Made by a program: the position numbers and the translations under genes
From: Sphaerisporangium sp039871875
GTDB taxonomy: Bacteria > Actinomycetota > Actinomycetes > Streptosporangiales > Streptosporangiaceae
Direction: 5' to 3'
NCBI RefSeq assembly: GCF_039871875.1
Contig: NZ_JBDPMD010000009.1
Coordinates: 124,001 to 188,000 of the forward strand
Length of the DNA stretch: 64,000 bases
Part shown: in pieces, positions 15,960 through 24,176 of the stretch
Layout of the letters: each line of letters begins with the position of its first letter
Position numbering within the stretch: the stretch's first letter is position 1
The notes under the pieces: generated by a model
Databases searched by the model: none
The model's input: the letters and a program-made list of their open reading frames with translations, nothing else
What the model was told of the DNA's origin: nothing

Positions 15960-18476
15960 TCAGTCGGCGGCCAGGGAGCCGACGATCGACGTGCGGGCCG
16001 CTCGGCGGGCGGGGAGTACGGCGGCCAGGACGCCGGCCAGGCCGGAGAGGGCGATGAAGGACAGGACCTGGGGGAGGGGGACACGGAACAGGGTGCCTTC
16101 CACGAGGGATGTGGTGGCGGCCCAGCCGAAGACGATGCCCAGGGTGACGCCGACGAAGGCGCCGATGAGGCCGAGGACCAGGGCTTCCAGGGAGAGCATG
16201 CGGCGGAGTTGGGGGCGGGTGAGGCCCAGGGCTCTCAGGAGTGCCGACTCGCGGGTGCGTTCGTGGACCGAGAGGCTGAGGGTGTTGGCGATGCCCAGCA
16301 GGGAGATCAGGATCGCCAGGCCGAGGAGGCCGGTGACGATCACCAGGAGCATGTCCAGGGCCTGGGCGAACTGGCCCTTGATCTCGGCGGCGCTGAGGAC
16401 CCTCGCGGTGGGGTACGACGCGGTGGCGGCCTCGACGGCCCTGCGGGCGGTGGCGGTCGCGACGCCGTCCTTGGCGTTCACCAGGACACGGGTGTCGCCC
16501 ATCGTGCCGTAGTAGCCGGTGAAGGCGGCGGCGGGGACGACGACGTCGGGCATGGGCATGGTGTCGTCCTCGAACAGGCCCGCGACCCGCACCCGTGCCG
16601 GGCCCGCCTCGGGGGTGTCCAGGATCAGGGTGCCGCCGGGGCGGACGGCGAGGGTCTTGGCGACGCGGTTGCCCACCACGACCGCGCCGGGGACGAAGTC
16701 GCGGCTGGAGCCCTCCAGCAGGACCGGCGTGAACGGGCCGGCGAACGTGCCGACGAGCACCGGCCCGCGGTGCCCCTCGACCTTGCCCTCGGTCTCCTTG
16801 ACGCTCACCACCGAGCTCAGCTCGGGCCGGGTCCGCAGGCCCTCCGCCAGGGACGACGGCAGCGCACCGCCGTCGCGGTCGGCGCTGCTGTACTGGGCCG
16901 CCACCATGAAGTCGACGGGGAACTGCTGGTCGATGCGGGCGGTGAACGTCGCCCCGACGGTCGCGGTGATCACCGAGATGAGGGTCACCAGCGTCACCCC
17001 GATGGTCAGCGCCACGGTCGTGGTGGCGGACCGTTTGGGGTTGCGCCCGGAGTTGGTCACCGCGAGCCGGCCGGGCACCCCGCCCAGTTTGGCGGGCAGC
17101 CACCCGGCGACCGCGCTGAGCGGCCGCACCAGCACCGGGCCGAGGATCAGGACCGCGCAGAACGTCAGCACGCCGCCGGCCATCACGACGAACAGCGCGG
17201 CCTGCCCGGCTTCCATGATGACGCCGGCCGCGGTGACCCCGCCCCCGGCCAGCAGGAACAGCCCGGCGAAGATCATGCGCAGCACCCCGGCGCGGAACGT
17301 CTGCTCGTCGCTCTGGGTGCGCAGCGCCGCCACCGGCGCGACCCGGGTGGCCGTACGGGCGGGCAGCAGCGCCGCGGCCACCGTGACGAACAGCCCGATG
17401 GCCAGCGCGATCGCGATGGTGCGCGGCTCCGGCCACAGCCCGGCCGACGGCACGTCCTGGCCGAAGGCGCGCAGCAGCGCCAGCGCACCCGCGCCGAGTC
17501 CCACCCCGGCGAGCAGCCCCAGCCCGGACGAGATCAGCCCGACCACGACCGACTCCAGCAGCACCGACCCGAAGACCTGCCGCCGGGTCGCGCCGATGCA
17601 CCGCAGCAGCGCCATCTCCCTGGCCCGCTGCGCCACCAGGATGTTGAACGTGTTGTAGATGACCAGGGCGGCCACCAGCATCGCGACCAGCCCGAACATC
17701 AGCAGGGCGAACATGACGACCTGGGCGTCCGTGCCCGCCGCCCTGGCGAGCTGCTTGCCGAGCTCCTCGCCGGTCATGACCTGGAACCGCCCGCCGAGCG
17801 CCGCCGACACGGCCGGCACCAGCGCGCCGGGGTCCGTTCCCTGCGCCGCCGCGACGTCGATGCCGGCGAAGGCGGACCGCCCGGTCATGGCCCGCGCCAC
17901 CTCGGGGGTGTACCCGAGGGCGCCGGTGTAGGCGAGCTGCTGATCCACCCCGATGTCGAACAGCCCCACCAGGCGGAAGTCGTGCCGGGCGCCCTTGTGG
18001 TCCAGCACGGTCACGGTGTCGCCCACCGCGAAGCCGCGGGTCTTGGCGGTGTCCTCGTCCAGGATGGCCTCGCCGTCGCCGGCCGGCGCCACCCCCTTGG
18101 TGATCGTCGTGCGGTTGAGCCGCCCGGGGGTGACCGAGACGGCCGCCGTGGCGGCGTCGCCGACGGCCTTGCCGTCCTTGCCGAGGAGCGCGGCGTCCCC
18201 GCGCACCAGCCCGTGCGCCTCGGCGACGCCCGCCACCCCGGTGACCTTGGCGAGGTCCGCGGGCAGCACCTTGGCGGCGTTCTCGCCGGTGCGGGGCCGC
18301 ACCGCGACGTCCACCTTGCTCGCCGAGGCGGCCATGCGCTGGTCGAACCCGGCCCGCATGGTGTCGGTGAGCACGAAGGTGCCCGCGATGAACCCCACGC
18401 CGAGGGTGATGGCCAGCGAGGTGAGCAGCAGCCGCAGCTTGTGGGTGCGCAGCCCCGCGAGCGTGGTCCTGATCAT
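15960..18476 (-). CDS. MacB/FtsX-type ABC transporter permease
   Basis: 838 residues with the double-FtsX layout: an N-terminal membrane segment (LLLTSLAITLGVGFIAGTFVL), a ~200-residue extracytoplasmic domain, three membrane segments near 255-390 (the first FtsX core, with AREMALLRCIGATRRQV), more segments around 405-475, a second outside domain, and a final FtsX core (SALLRALGLTRPQLRRML) near 715-835. Such permeases use mechanotransmission to export peptides, lipids or antibiotics. The ATG lies 2 bases after the stop of its ATPase gene, so the two form an operon. The NarL-type two-component system next to it may regulate it. Confidence 0.92.
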   Translation of the reverse strand: MIRTTLAGLRTHKLRLLLTSLAITLGVGFIAGTFVLTDTMRAGFDQRMAASASKVDVAVRPRTGENAAKVLPADLAKVTGVAGVAEAHGLVRGDAALLGKDGKAVGDAATAAVSVTPGRLNRTTITKGVAPAGDGEAILDEDTAKTRGFAVGDTVTVLDHKGARHDFRLVGLFDIGVDQQLAYTGALGYTPEVARAMTGRSAFAGIDVAAAQGTDPGALVPAVSAALGGRFQVMTGEELGKQLARAAGTDAQVVMFALLMFGLVAMLVAALVIYNTFNILVAQRAREMALLRCIGATRRQVFGSVLLESVVVGLISSGLGLLAGVGLGAGALALLRAFGQDVPSAGLWPEPRTIAIALAIGLFVTVAAALLPARTATRVAPVAALRTQSDEQTFRAGVLRMIFAGLFLLAGGGVTAAGVIMEAGQAALFVVMAGGVLTFCAVLILGPVLVRPLSAVAGWLPAKLGGVPGRLAVTNSGRNPKRSATTTVALTIGVTLVTLISVITATVGATFTARIDQQFPVDFMVAAQYSSADRDGGALPSSLAEGLRTRPELSSVVSVKETEGKVEGHRGPVLVGTFAGPFTPVLLEGSSRDFVPGAVVVGNRVAKTLAVRPGGTLILDTPEAGPARVRVAGLFEDDTMPMPDVVVPAAAFTGYYGTMGDTRVLVNAKDGVATATARRAVEAATASYPTARVLSAAEIKGQFAQALDMLLVIVTGLLGLAILISLLGIANTLSLSVHERTRESALLRALGLTRPQLRRMLSLEALVLGLIGAFVGVTLGIVFGWAATTSLVEGTLFRVPLPQVLSFIALSGLAGVLAAVLPARRAARTSIVGSLAAD

Positions 18477-18478
18477 CG

Positions 18479-19231
18479 TCAGGCCTCCAGCTTCACGAGG
18501 GTGTCCAGCACGGTCTGCGGGGACGGCGCCATCAGCTCGGTGACCAGCACACCGTCACGCAGGAACACCACACGGTCGGCGTACGAGGCCGCGACCGGGT
18601 CGTGCGTCACCATGACGATGGTCTGGCTCAGCTCGCGCACCGACGCCCGCAGGAACGACAGCACCTCGGCGCCGCTGCGCGAGTCGAGGTTGCCGGTCGG
18701 CTCGTCCGCGAAGATGACCTGCGGCTTGCCGATCAGGGCGCGGGCCACCGCGACCCGCTGCTGCTGCCCGCCGGACAGCTCGCTCGGCCGGTGCTTCAGC
18801 CGGTCCCGCAGCCCCACCGTGCTGATGACGGCGTCGAACAGGTCCTCGTCCGCCTGGCGGCCCGAGATGTCCAGGGGCAGGCGGATGTTCTGCTCGGCGG
18901 TGAGCGCCGGCAGCAGGTTGAACGCCTGGAAGATGAACCCGACGCGTTCGCGCCGCAGCAGCGTCAGCTTCTTGTCGTTCAGCTTGGTGATGTCCACGTC
19001 GCCGACGCGCACCTCGCCGGCGGTCACCGTGTCGAGGCCCGCCAGGCAGTGCATGAGCGTCGACTTGCCCGACCCCGACGGCCCCATGATGGCGGTGAAC
19101 GCTCCCGTGCCGAACGCGACGTCCACCCCGCGCAACGCGTGCACGGCGGTGTCACCGGTGCCGTAGACCTTGGTCACCCCTCTGGCGGTCACGGCGGCCG
19201 TGGTCTGGGTCTCTCTGCCGGTGAGGGTCAC
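18479..19231 (-). CDS. ABC transporter ATP-binding protein (MacB/LolD type)
   Basis: 250 residues. Walker A is GPSGSGKST, the signature LSGGQQQR, Walker B VIFADEPTGNLDSRSG and the switch His is in VTHDP. The NLDS signature after Walker B is that of LolD/MacB ATPases, matching the FtsX-like permease downstream. The GTG at 19231 follows GGAG with a 5-base gap. On this strand the upstream 19232-19320 region holds a TAGCGT hexamer (19269-19274) as a possible -10. Confidence 0.94.
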   Translation of the reverse strand: MTLTGRETQTTAAVTARGVTKVYGTGDTAVHALRGVDVAFGTGAFTAIMGPSGSGKSTLMHCLAGLDTVTAGEVRVGDVDITKLNDKKLTLLRRERVGFIFQAFNLLPALTAEQNIRLPLDISGRQADEDLFDAVISTVGLRDRLKHRPSELSGGQQQRVAVARALIGKPQVIFADEPTGNLDSRSGAEVLSFLRASVRELSQTIVMVTHDPVAASYADRVVFLRDGVLVTELMAPSPQTVLDTLVKLEA

Positions 19232-19413
19232 GATGGCTCCCTGAACAGTACGGATCTCATGGTGATCCCACGCTATGAGCGCATCGGGCCGGTTACCTGA
19301 GCCTTGGGAACGGGCTCTCGATCAGCCCACGGTGGCGTCCGGCGCGCCGGTTGCGACCGGGGAGGTACCGGGTCTCCGACTCAGGGCTGATCCCGGATCC
19401 TCCCCGGGACGTG

Positions 19414-20097
19414 TCACACCTGGTCGGAGCCGGGACGGCCGAGCGGCTTGATCAGGCCGGTCTCGTAGGCGTACACGACGGCCTGGGCGCGGTCGCGGAC
19501 GCCGAGCTTGGCGAGCACACGGCCGAGGTGGGTCTTGACGGTCGCCTCGGCGAGGGTGAGCCGTGCGGCGATCTCGCTGTTGGACAGGCCGCGGCCCACC
19601 AGCACCAGCACCTGCCGTTCGCGCGCGGTGAGGTCGGCCAGCGGGCCCCCGGACGCGGACTCCGGGCCGGGCAGGTGGGCGGTGAAGCGCTCCAGCAGGC
19701 GCCGCGTCGCGCTCGGCGCCATGACGGCGTCCCCGGCGTGCACCGAGTGGATGGCGCTCACCAGGTCCGACGGCGGCACGTCCTTCAGGAGAAACCCGGA
19801 CGCGCCCGCCTTGAGTGCCGCGTACGCGTAGTCGTCCAGGTCGAACGTCGTCAGGATGAGCACCTTCGGCGGGTCGGGCAGTTCCCTGATGCGCTGCGTC
19901 GCCTCCACCCCGTCCATGTTGGGCATGCGGACGTCCATCAGCACCACGTCGGCGCTCACCGTGCCGACCAGCGCCACCGCGGCGGCCCCGTCGGCGGCCT
20001 CACCGACGATCTCCAGGTCCGGCTGGGCGCCGAGCACCATGCGGAACCCCGCGCGCACCAGCTCCTGGTCGTCCACCAGCACGACCCTGATGCTCAT
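19414..20097 (-). CDS. Response regulator, NarL/FixJ family
   Basis: 227 residues. The receiver domain (residues 1-120) has the acidic pair Asp9-Asp10, phospho-acceptor Asp55 in VVLMDVRMPN and Lys near 105 in LLKDVPP. The C-terminal LuxR-type helix-turn-helix is LTARERQVLVLVGRGLSNSE onward. Its ATG overlaps the stop of the histidine kinase by four bases, so the two are co-translated partners. The MacB-like exporter directly downstream on the same strand is a plausible target, as such pairs often sense antimicrobial stress; this is inference. Confidence 0.93.
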   Translation of the reverse strand: MSIRVVLVDDQELVRAGFRMVLGAQPDLEIVGEAADGAAAVALVGTVSADVVLMDVRMPNMDGVEATQRIRELPDPPKVLILTTFDLDDYAYAALKAGASGFLLKDVPPSDLVSAIHSVHAGDAVMAPSATRRLLERFTAHLPGPESASGGPLADLTARERQVLVLVGRGLSNSEIAARLTLAEATVKTHLGRVLAKLGVRDRAQAVVYAYETGLIKPLGRPGSDQV

Positions 20098-21272
20098 GCG
20101 GCCCTGCTCACCGGCAGCCGCACGTTGACCTGGAACCCGCCGCCGGGCACCGGGGACGCGCGCACGCTGCCGTCGTACATCGCGACCCGCTCGCGCATGC
20201 CGATCAGCCCGTGCCCGTCGATGCTGCGGGGTGCGGCCGCGCCGCGCCCGTCGTCGGTGACCTGGAGCAGGACCTCGCGTCCGCTGTACGTCATCTCGAC
20301 CCGGGCTCTGGCGCCGGGGCCGCCGTGCTTGAGGGTGTTGGTGAGGGCTTCCTGGACGACGCGGTAGATCACGAGCTGTTCGCCCTCCGGCAGGTCGATC
20401 GGGGTGCCGCCGACGCTGAACTCTACCGCCATGCCGGAGCGGCGCACCTGGGCCACGAGATCGTCGAGTTGCGCCACGCCCGGCTGCGGCGCGTAGTCCT
20501 CCTCCTGGCCGTCCTGCCGCAGCATGCCGACCAGCCGCCGCATCTCGGCGAGCGCCTGCCGGCCGGTGCGGGAGATGGTCTGCAGGGCCTGGCGCGCCTG
20601 CTCGGGGTCGGTGCCGATGGCGAACCCCGCGCCGTCCGCCTGGACGATCATCACGCTGACGTTGTGCGCCACCACGTCGTGCAGCTCACGGGCGATCCTC
20701 GCCCGCTCGGCGGCGGTGGCGATGCGGGCCTGCTGGTCGCGTTCCCGCTCGGCCCGCTCGGCGCGCTCCTCCAGGCTCTCCAGGTAGCGGCGCCGCGTGT
20801 TGGCGTAGATGCCGGCGATCCACGGGCTGAGCACGAAGAACGAGCCGGAGATCACGGCGATCGGCTGGACGGCGACCTCCCAGCGGACCAGCGCCAGGAT
20901 CAGGCCGAGTTCGACGACCGCACCCGCCGCCACCGCCCACCTCAAGGCGCAGCGGGCCGCCACACCGTACATCGCGACGAACACCGCGAGGTTGGCCGGG
21001 ATGGGCTGGACCCCCGCCAGCCACTGGCCGAAGCACACCAGCGCGATGACCGCGAACATCTGCACCGGGCGGGCGCGCCGCCAGATCAGAGGGACCAGGA
21101 GGGCGGCCGACAGCAGCACGTAGCCCGGGATGCCGAGCGCTCTGCCGCCGGGCGACATCGACCCGGTGTACGCGGGCAGGGCCAGCGCGCACAGCAGGAG
21201 GAGGGGGGCGATGGCGAGGCCGTCGACCAGTCTGCGATGGCCTGACCCCCACGCGCGCACTCTGCCGAACAC
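20094..21272 (-). CDS. Sensor histidine kinase, HisKA_3 (NarX-like) family
   Basis: 392 residues from a GTG at 21272. That start is chosen because TAGTGT lies 7 bases upstream (leaderless) and the protein then begins as homologues do; a GTG at 21350 would add 26 unconserved residues. About six membrane segments fill residues 15-150. A coiled coil (EERAERAERERDQQ) leads to the HisKA_3 block RIARELHDVVAHNVSVM with His198. The ATPase domain shows EALTNTLKHG and DDGRG. It partners the response regulator overlapping its end. Confidence 0.92.
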   Translation of the reverse strand: MFGRVRAWGSGHRRLVDGLAIAPLLLLCALALPAYTGSMSPGGRALGIPGYVLLSAALLVPLIWRRARPVQMFAVIALVCFGQWLAGVQPIPANLAVFVAMYGVAARCALRWAVAAGAVVELGLILALVRWEVAVQPIAVISGSFFVLSPWIAGIYANTRRRYLESLEERAERAERERDQQARIATAAERARIARELHDVVAHNVSVMIVQADGAGFAIGTDPEQARQALQTISRTGRQALAEMRRLVGMLRQDGQEEDYAPQPGVAQLDDLVAQVRRSGMAVEFSVGGTPIDLPEGEQLVIYRVVQEALTNTLKHGGPGARARVEMTYSGREVLLQVTDDGRGAAAPRSIDGHGLIGMRERVAMYDGSVRASPVPGGGFQVNVRLPVSRAA

Positions 21273-21279
21273 GTCACCA

Positions 21280-21285
21280 ACACTA
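21280..21285 (-). promoter_or_regulatory. -10 element for leaderless kinase/regulator operon
   Basis: TAGTGT on the minus strand, 7 bases before the GTG at 21272. It decides the kinase start. Confidence 0.45.
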
Positions 21286-21350
21286 CGTTCGGCCCGGTCA
21301 CGGACTGTCCGTCTGGAGAGGGATCTGCGGCTACGACCCAGGTCGTACAC

Positions 21351-21616
21351 AGGACAAATGCCCTTACACCCCTCTTACGCCGCATGCGGGATAGTTCTTG
21401 CAGGGAGCCACCCTCGGGTGGATAAAGGGAGACCGCGATGCGGGTCGACGCCGACGGGTCGCGTGGCAGGGGGAGAAGCCACGCGGCCCGGGAGACCTCG
21501 CCCGCCGCGTCTCCGCCTCTCCTGGCGCAGGAGCCCCATGCCCAGCGGGCCCTCAGCGCGAAGGCCGCCCCCAGGTGGTGGGGGCGGCCTTCGCTACTTC
21601 TCCAACGACAAGGACC
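21351..21616 (+). other. Gene-free stretch with strong hairpins, possible small RNA
   Basis: No convincing protein gene lies between the kinase and the tRNA. The plus strand has TAGTTC at 21392-21397 (possible -10), a short stem CCACCC/GGGTGG at about 21408-21421, a GCGTGGC/GCCACGC stem near 21460-21486, and then the 15-bp hairpin listed separately. An ATG at 21438 preceded by AAAGGGAG is open but would run through the hairpin and the tRNA, so it is probably not translated. The layout would suit a ~200-nt structured RNA ending at the hairpin. I do not recognise a known RNA family. Confidence 0.35.
21558..21594. terminator. 15-bp perfect hairpin, terminator-like
   Basis: GCGAAGGCCGCCCCC at 21558-21572 pairs perfectly with 21580-21594 across a 7-base loop. 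On the minus strand it lies 22 bases beyond the tRNA 3' end, a natural place for its terminator. On the plus strand it would end a transcript from about 21400. Neither side has a long T run, which is common in high-GC actinomycetes. Confidence 0.65.
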
Positions 21617-21692
21617 TGGTGGGGTCGGTGGGATTCGAACCCACACTGTCAGGTACCTAAAACCTGTGCCTCTGCCATTGGGCTACGACCCC
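21617..21692 (-). tRNA. tRNA with anticodon UAG (Leu by code), class I shape
   Basis: A full cloverleaf on the minus strand: acceptor GGGGTCG/CGACCCC (7 of 7), D arm with the GG pair, anticodon stem CAGGT/ACCTG with loop TTTAGGT, T arm GTGGG-TTCGAAT-CCCAC, discriminator A and an encoded CCA. The anticodon reads UAG, decoding CUA leucine. However, the variable region has only 5 bases (ACAGT), while bacterial tRNA-Leu normally has a long class II variable arm. Either leucyl-tRNA synthetase accepts it through A73, or it is charged by another enzyme or not at all. The structure itself is sound. Confidence 0.87.
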
Positions 21693-21792
21693 GCGTAGGC
21701 GTTCGCCATCCTAATTGAGCATGGGCGGCACCCGTAGCGACTGGCGTGGTGACCGTTAGTCCAGGTCCGGGGTCATCCTGCTGGCTCCCGGC

Positions 21793-22266
21793 TCAGTTGA
21801 TGCCGAGCTCCTTGCGCAGACGGGCCACGTGGCCGGTCGCCTTCACGTTGTACATGGCCTTCTCGATCCTGCCGTCCGGATCGATGACGAACGTGGACCG
21901 CAGCACGCCGAGGATGGTCCTGCCGTAGTTCTTCTTCTCGCCGTACGCGCCGTACTCCTGGTGGACCTTCAGCTCCGGGTCCGACAACAGCGGGAACGTC
22001 AGCGCGTCCCGCTCGGCGAACTTCGCGAGCTTGGCCGGCGTGTCCTTCGACACCCCGAGCACCACGACCCCCGCCGCGTCCAGCGCCGACAGGCTGTCGC
22101 GGAAATCACAGGCCTGCGTGGTGCACCCGGGCGTCATCGCCGCCGGGTAGAAGTAAAGGACGACCCGCTTGCCGCGGTAGGAGTCGAGGCTGATATCCGT
22201 GCCGTTCGAGTCGGGCAGCGTGAAGCCGGGGGCGGCGTCCCCTGGTTCGAGTCTGATCTCAGTCAC
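21793..22266 (-). CDS. bcp: Thioredoxin-dependent peroxiredoxin, Bcp/PrxQ
   Basis: 157 residues. It reduces hydrogen and organic peroxides with thioredoxin. The peroxidatic Cys48 and resolving Cys53 stand in PGCTTQACDFRD, five residues apart, as in alpha-helix-2-type BCP. The residues before the motif are PAAMT rather than the usual PKDDT/PKANT. The GTG at 22266 has TAAGTT 7 bases upstream, a leaderless arrangement; upstream codons in the same frame lack conservation. Divergent from the DUF3618 gene. Confidence 0.93.
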   Translation of the reverse strand: MTEIRLEPGDAAPGFTLPDSNGTDISLDSYRGKRVVLYFYPAAMTPGCTTQACDFRDSLSALDAAGVVVLGVSKDTPAKLAKFAERDALTFPLLSDPELKVHQEYGAYGEKKNYGRTILGVLRSTFVIDPDGRIEKAMYNVKATGHVARLRKELGIN

Positions 22267-22273
22267 GCCAGCC

Positions 22274-22279
22274 AACTTA
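22274..22279 (-). promoter_or_regulatory. -10 element for leaderless bcp transcript
   Basis: TAAGTT on the minus strand, 7 bases before the GTG at 22266. Confidence 0.45.
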
Positions 22280-22394
22280 CGGCACGCGACACCTGGCACG
22301 CCCACCGTGCCGCACGGTGACCGGACCTGACAGACTGATCGCTGCAAACACGGCACGCCGGACGGGGCGGCGACGAGGAAAAGGGGATCGAGTC

Positions 22395-22715
22395 ATGGCG
22401 GACACCGATCCAGAGGCGCTGGAGCGGAACATCGAGCGCACCCGGGCGGAACTGGCGACCACGGTGGACGCCATAGTCAACCGCGTGAGCCCCAAACGCG
22501 TGGCCTCCCGCCAGATGGCCAAGGTCAAAGCCACCGCCGACCACCTCCTCACCTCCACCCGCGACCTGATCGCCCCCCCACCGGCCTACGGCGACCTCAC
22601 CGAGGACCCGGCCGACCAGCCCCCGCCGTCCCTGGCCCCCCTCCTGATCGGCGTAGGCGCGGTGGTAGCGGTGGCCGCCACCATCACCCTGTGGCGCCGC
22701 CGCCGCAGGCGCTGA
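22395..22715 (+). CDS. DUF3618 membrane protein
   Basis: 106 residues. The N-terminal DPEALERNIERTRAELATTVDAI is the DUF3618 signature, a helical segment found in actinobacterial and proteobacterial envelope proteins. A proline-rich stretch follows (APPPAYGD to PPPSLAP), then one membrane segment (LLIGVGAVVAVAATITLW) and an arginine-only tail. The topology is probably N-in with a short cytoplasmic end, or the reverse; it is not decided by the sequence. GAGGAAAAGGGG precedes the ATG. The function is unknown. Confidence 0.82.
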   Translation: MADTDPEALERNIERTRAELATTVDAIVNRVSPKRVASRQMAKVKATADHLLTSTRDLIAPPPAYGDLTEDPADQPPPSLAPLLIGVGAVVAVAATITLWRRRRRR

Positions 22716-22880
22716 CCCCCGCCCCCAGACCACCACTCCCGTCGTCCGGCCACCACTCCCGTCGTCTGGCGCCACTGCTCCCGGGTTGCGGCCGTCGGTC
22801 CCGGGTTCTGGCCGCTGGCCGTGGGTTCCGGCTGTCGGCCCCGACGCAGGCTTCCTGCTCCCGCACCTCACGGCCCTTGA

Positions 22881-22946
22881 TCGGCGCCGCGACGGCGGGA
22901 CGTCGTACGGCGAATCCGGCGCCGCCGTACGGCGGTTCACCCGGGG
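22881..22946 (+). repeat. Dispersed ~66-bp element, copy 1
   Basis: This block begins TCGGCGCCG and holds GGCGGGACGT, GTACGGCGAATCCGGCGCCG and GTACGGCGG. The same arrangement recurs at 40332-40397 and 40467-40532 with few changes. CGGCGCCG is palindromic and occurs twice per copy, and CCGCCGTACGGCGG is a perfect palindrome here. It lies between DUF3618 and the frameshifted PLP gene. Just upstream (22728-22775) is a degenerate ~21-bp tandem repeat around CACCACTCCCGTCGTC. Confidence 0.75.
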
Positions 22947-22951
22947 TGTGC

Positions 22952-24143
22952 CTAAAGGAATGCCTTTCCCTCGCCTCGATAAGTGGGAACGGTGCCCACC
23001 ACCCGGTCGCCCTCCACCAGGTGCAGACGGTCGAAGCGTTCGCACAGTTCCCCGGCTTTGGCGTGCCGGAACCACACGCGATCGCCGATGCGCAGGTCGT
23101 CGGCGGCAGGCCCGAGCAGCGGGGTCTGGACCTCGCCGGCACCTTCGCGCGCCTCGTACCGTAGCCCCGCGGGCAGGTACGGCTGGGGCAGCCGTGACGC
23201 CCCAGGAGGACCGGAAGCGGGATGCCCCCCGCCGAGGACCGTCACCACACCAGGTCCGGGCCGCCGCACCACGGGCATCGCGAACAACGCGGCGGGCCGC
23301 CCGGCGAAGCCGCGGTAGAAGTCGAACAGGCGCGGATGGTAGAACCCCGACCCGGCCGTGAGCTCGGTGACGGCCTTCTCCCGGGTGGTCTTCTCCAGGG
23401 AGCCGGTGCCACCGCAGCCCGTTGACGAACTCCAGGTCGGCGACCTGACGTACCGCCCGCACGATGCGGCCCCGCCGGATCGTCAGCTCCCGCCGTGACC
23501 GCGCCTGCGTCCACCGCAGCAGATGCCCGTACACCCCGGGCACCCGGTCCCCGACCCCGGCGATCTGCGCCTCGTACGCCATCACCCCGACCAGCCGGAA
23601 CCCCGGCCGCTTGGCGATGAGCCCCGCCAGATCGGCCGCCTGCCCGGGCTCGCGCACCGAGGACCGCAGCACACCGGCCCGCAGCCGCCCCCCGAACGCG
23701 ACGAACGCCGCGTCGACGTCCAGGCACACCCGGATCTCCCGCCGCGGGGCGACCCCGCGCACCGCGTCGTCGATGAGGTCCAGGTGCTCCTCACAGTCCA
23801 CCATCACGCAGACGGCCTCGGCGGCCCTGCCGTCCCCCGCCAGTTCGGCCAGCGCCGCGCGGTCGGCCGTGGGGTAGGCCACCAGGATGTCGGTGAACCC
23901 GCCAGAGGCCAGCCACAGCGCCTCAGGGAGCGTGAACGCCATCACCCCGGCGTACCCGTCCGTCTCCAGCACCCGCCGCAGCACCTCGCGGCTCCGGATC
24001 GACTTGCTGGCCACCCGGATGGGCTTCCCCCGTGCCCGCAGCGCCATGGCCAGGCCGTTCGCCCGCATCGCCTCCAGATCGACGATCGCGAACGGCGGCT
24101 CCAGGTCCGCGGTTGCCGTGTCGTACCGCTGACGATCGTCCAT
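22952..24143 (-). pseudogene. Alanine racemase-like PLP enzyme (amino acid deaminase/aldolase), frameshifted
   Basis: Fold type III PLP enzyme related to D-threonine aldolase and D-serine dehydratase. The N-terminal half reads from ATG 24143 with the PLP lysine Lys47 in IRVASKSIRS. At about 23414-23419 the frame breaks: the expected VNGGGTGS is interrupted by four extra bases (CAGC on the plus strand), and the rest, beginning TGSLEKTTRE and ending in the metal-binding C-terminal domain (GDRVWFRHAKAGELCERFD), continues in another frame to the TAG at 22952. Both halves are otherwise intact, so this is a recent mutation or a sequencing error. TACGCT lies 6 bases before the ATG. Confidence 0.8.
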
Positions 24144-24176
24144 ACCCGCAGCGTAACCCGCCCAGCTAACGCGAGC

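Noticed and set aside
21438..21698. An 86-codon ORF with a good ribosome-binding site
   Set aside because: It would read through a 15-bp hairpin and the antisense of the tRNA; no conserved sequence. A shorter translated piece cannot be excluded.
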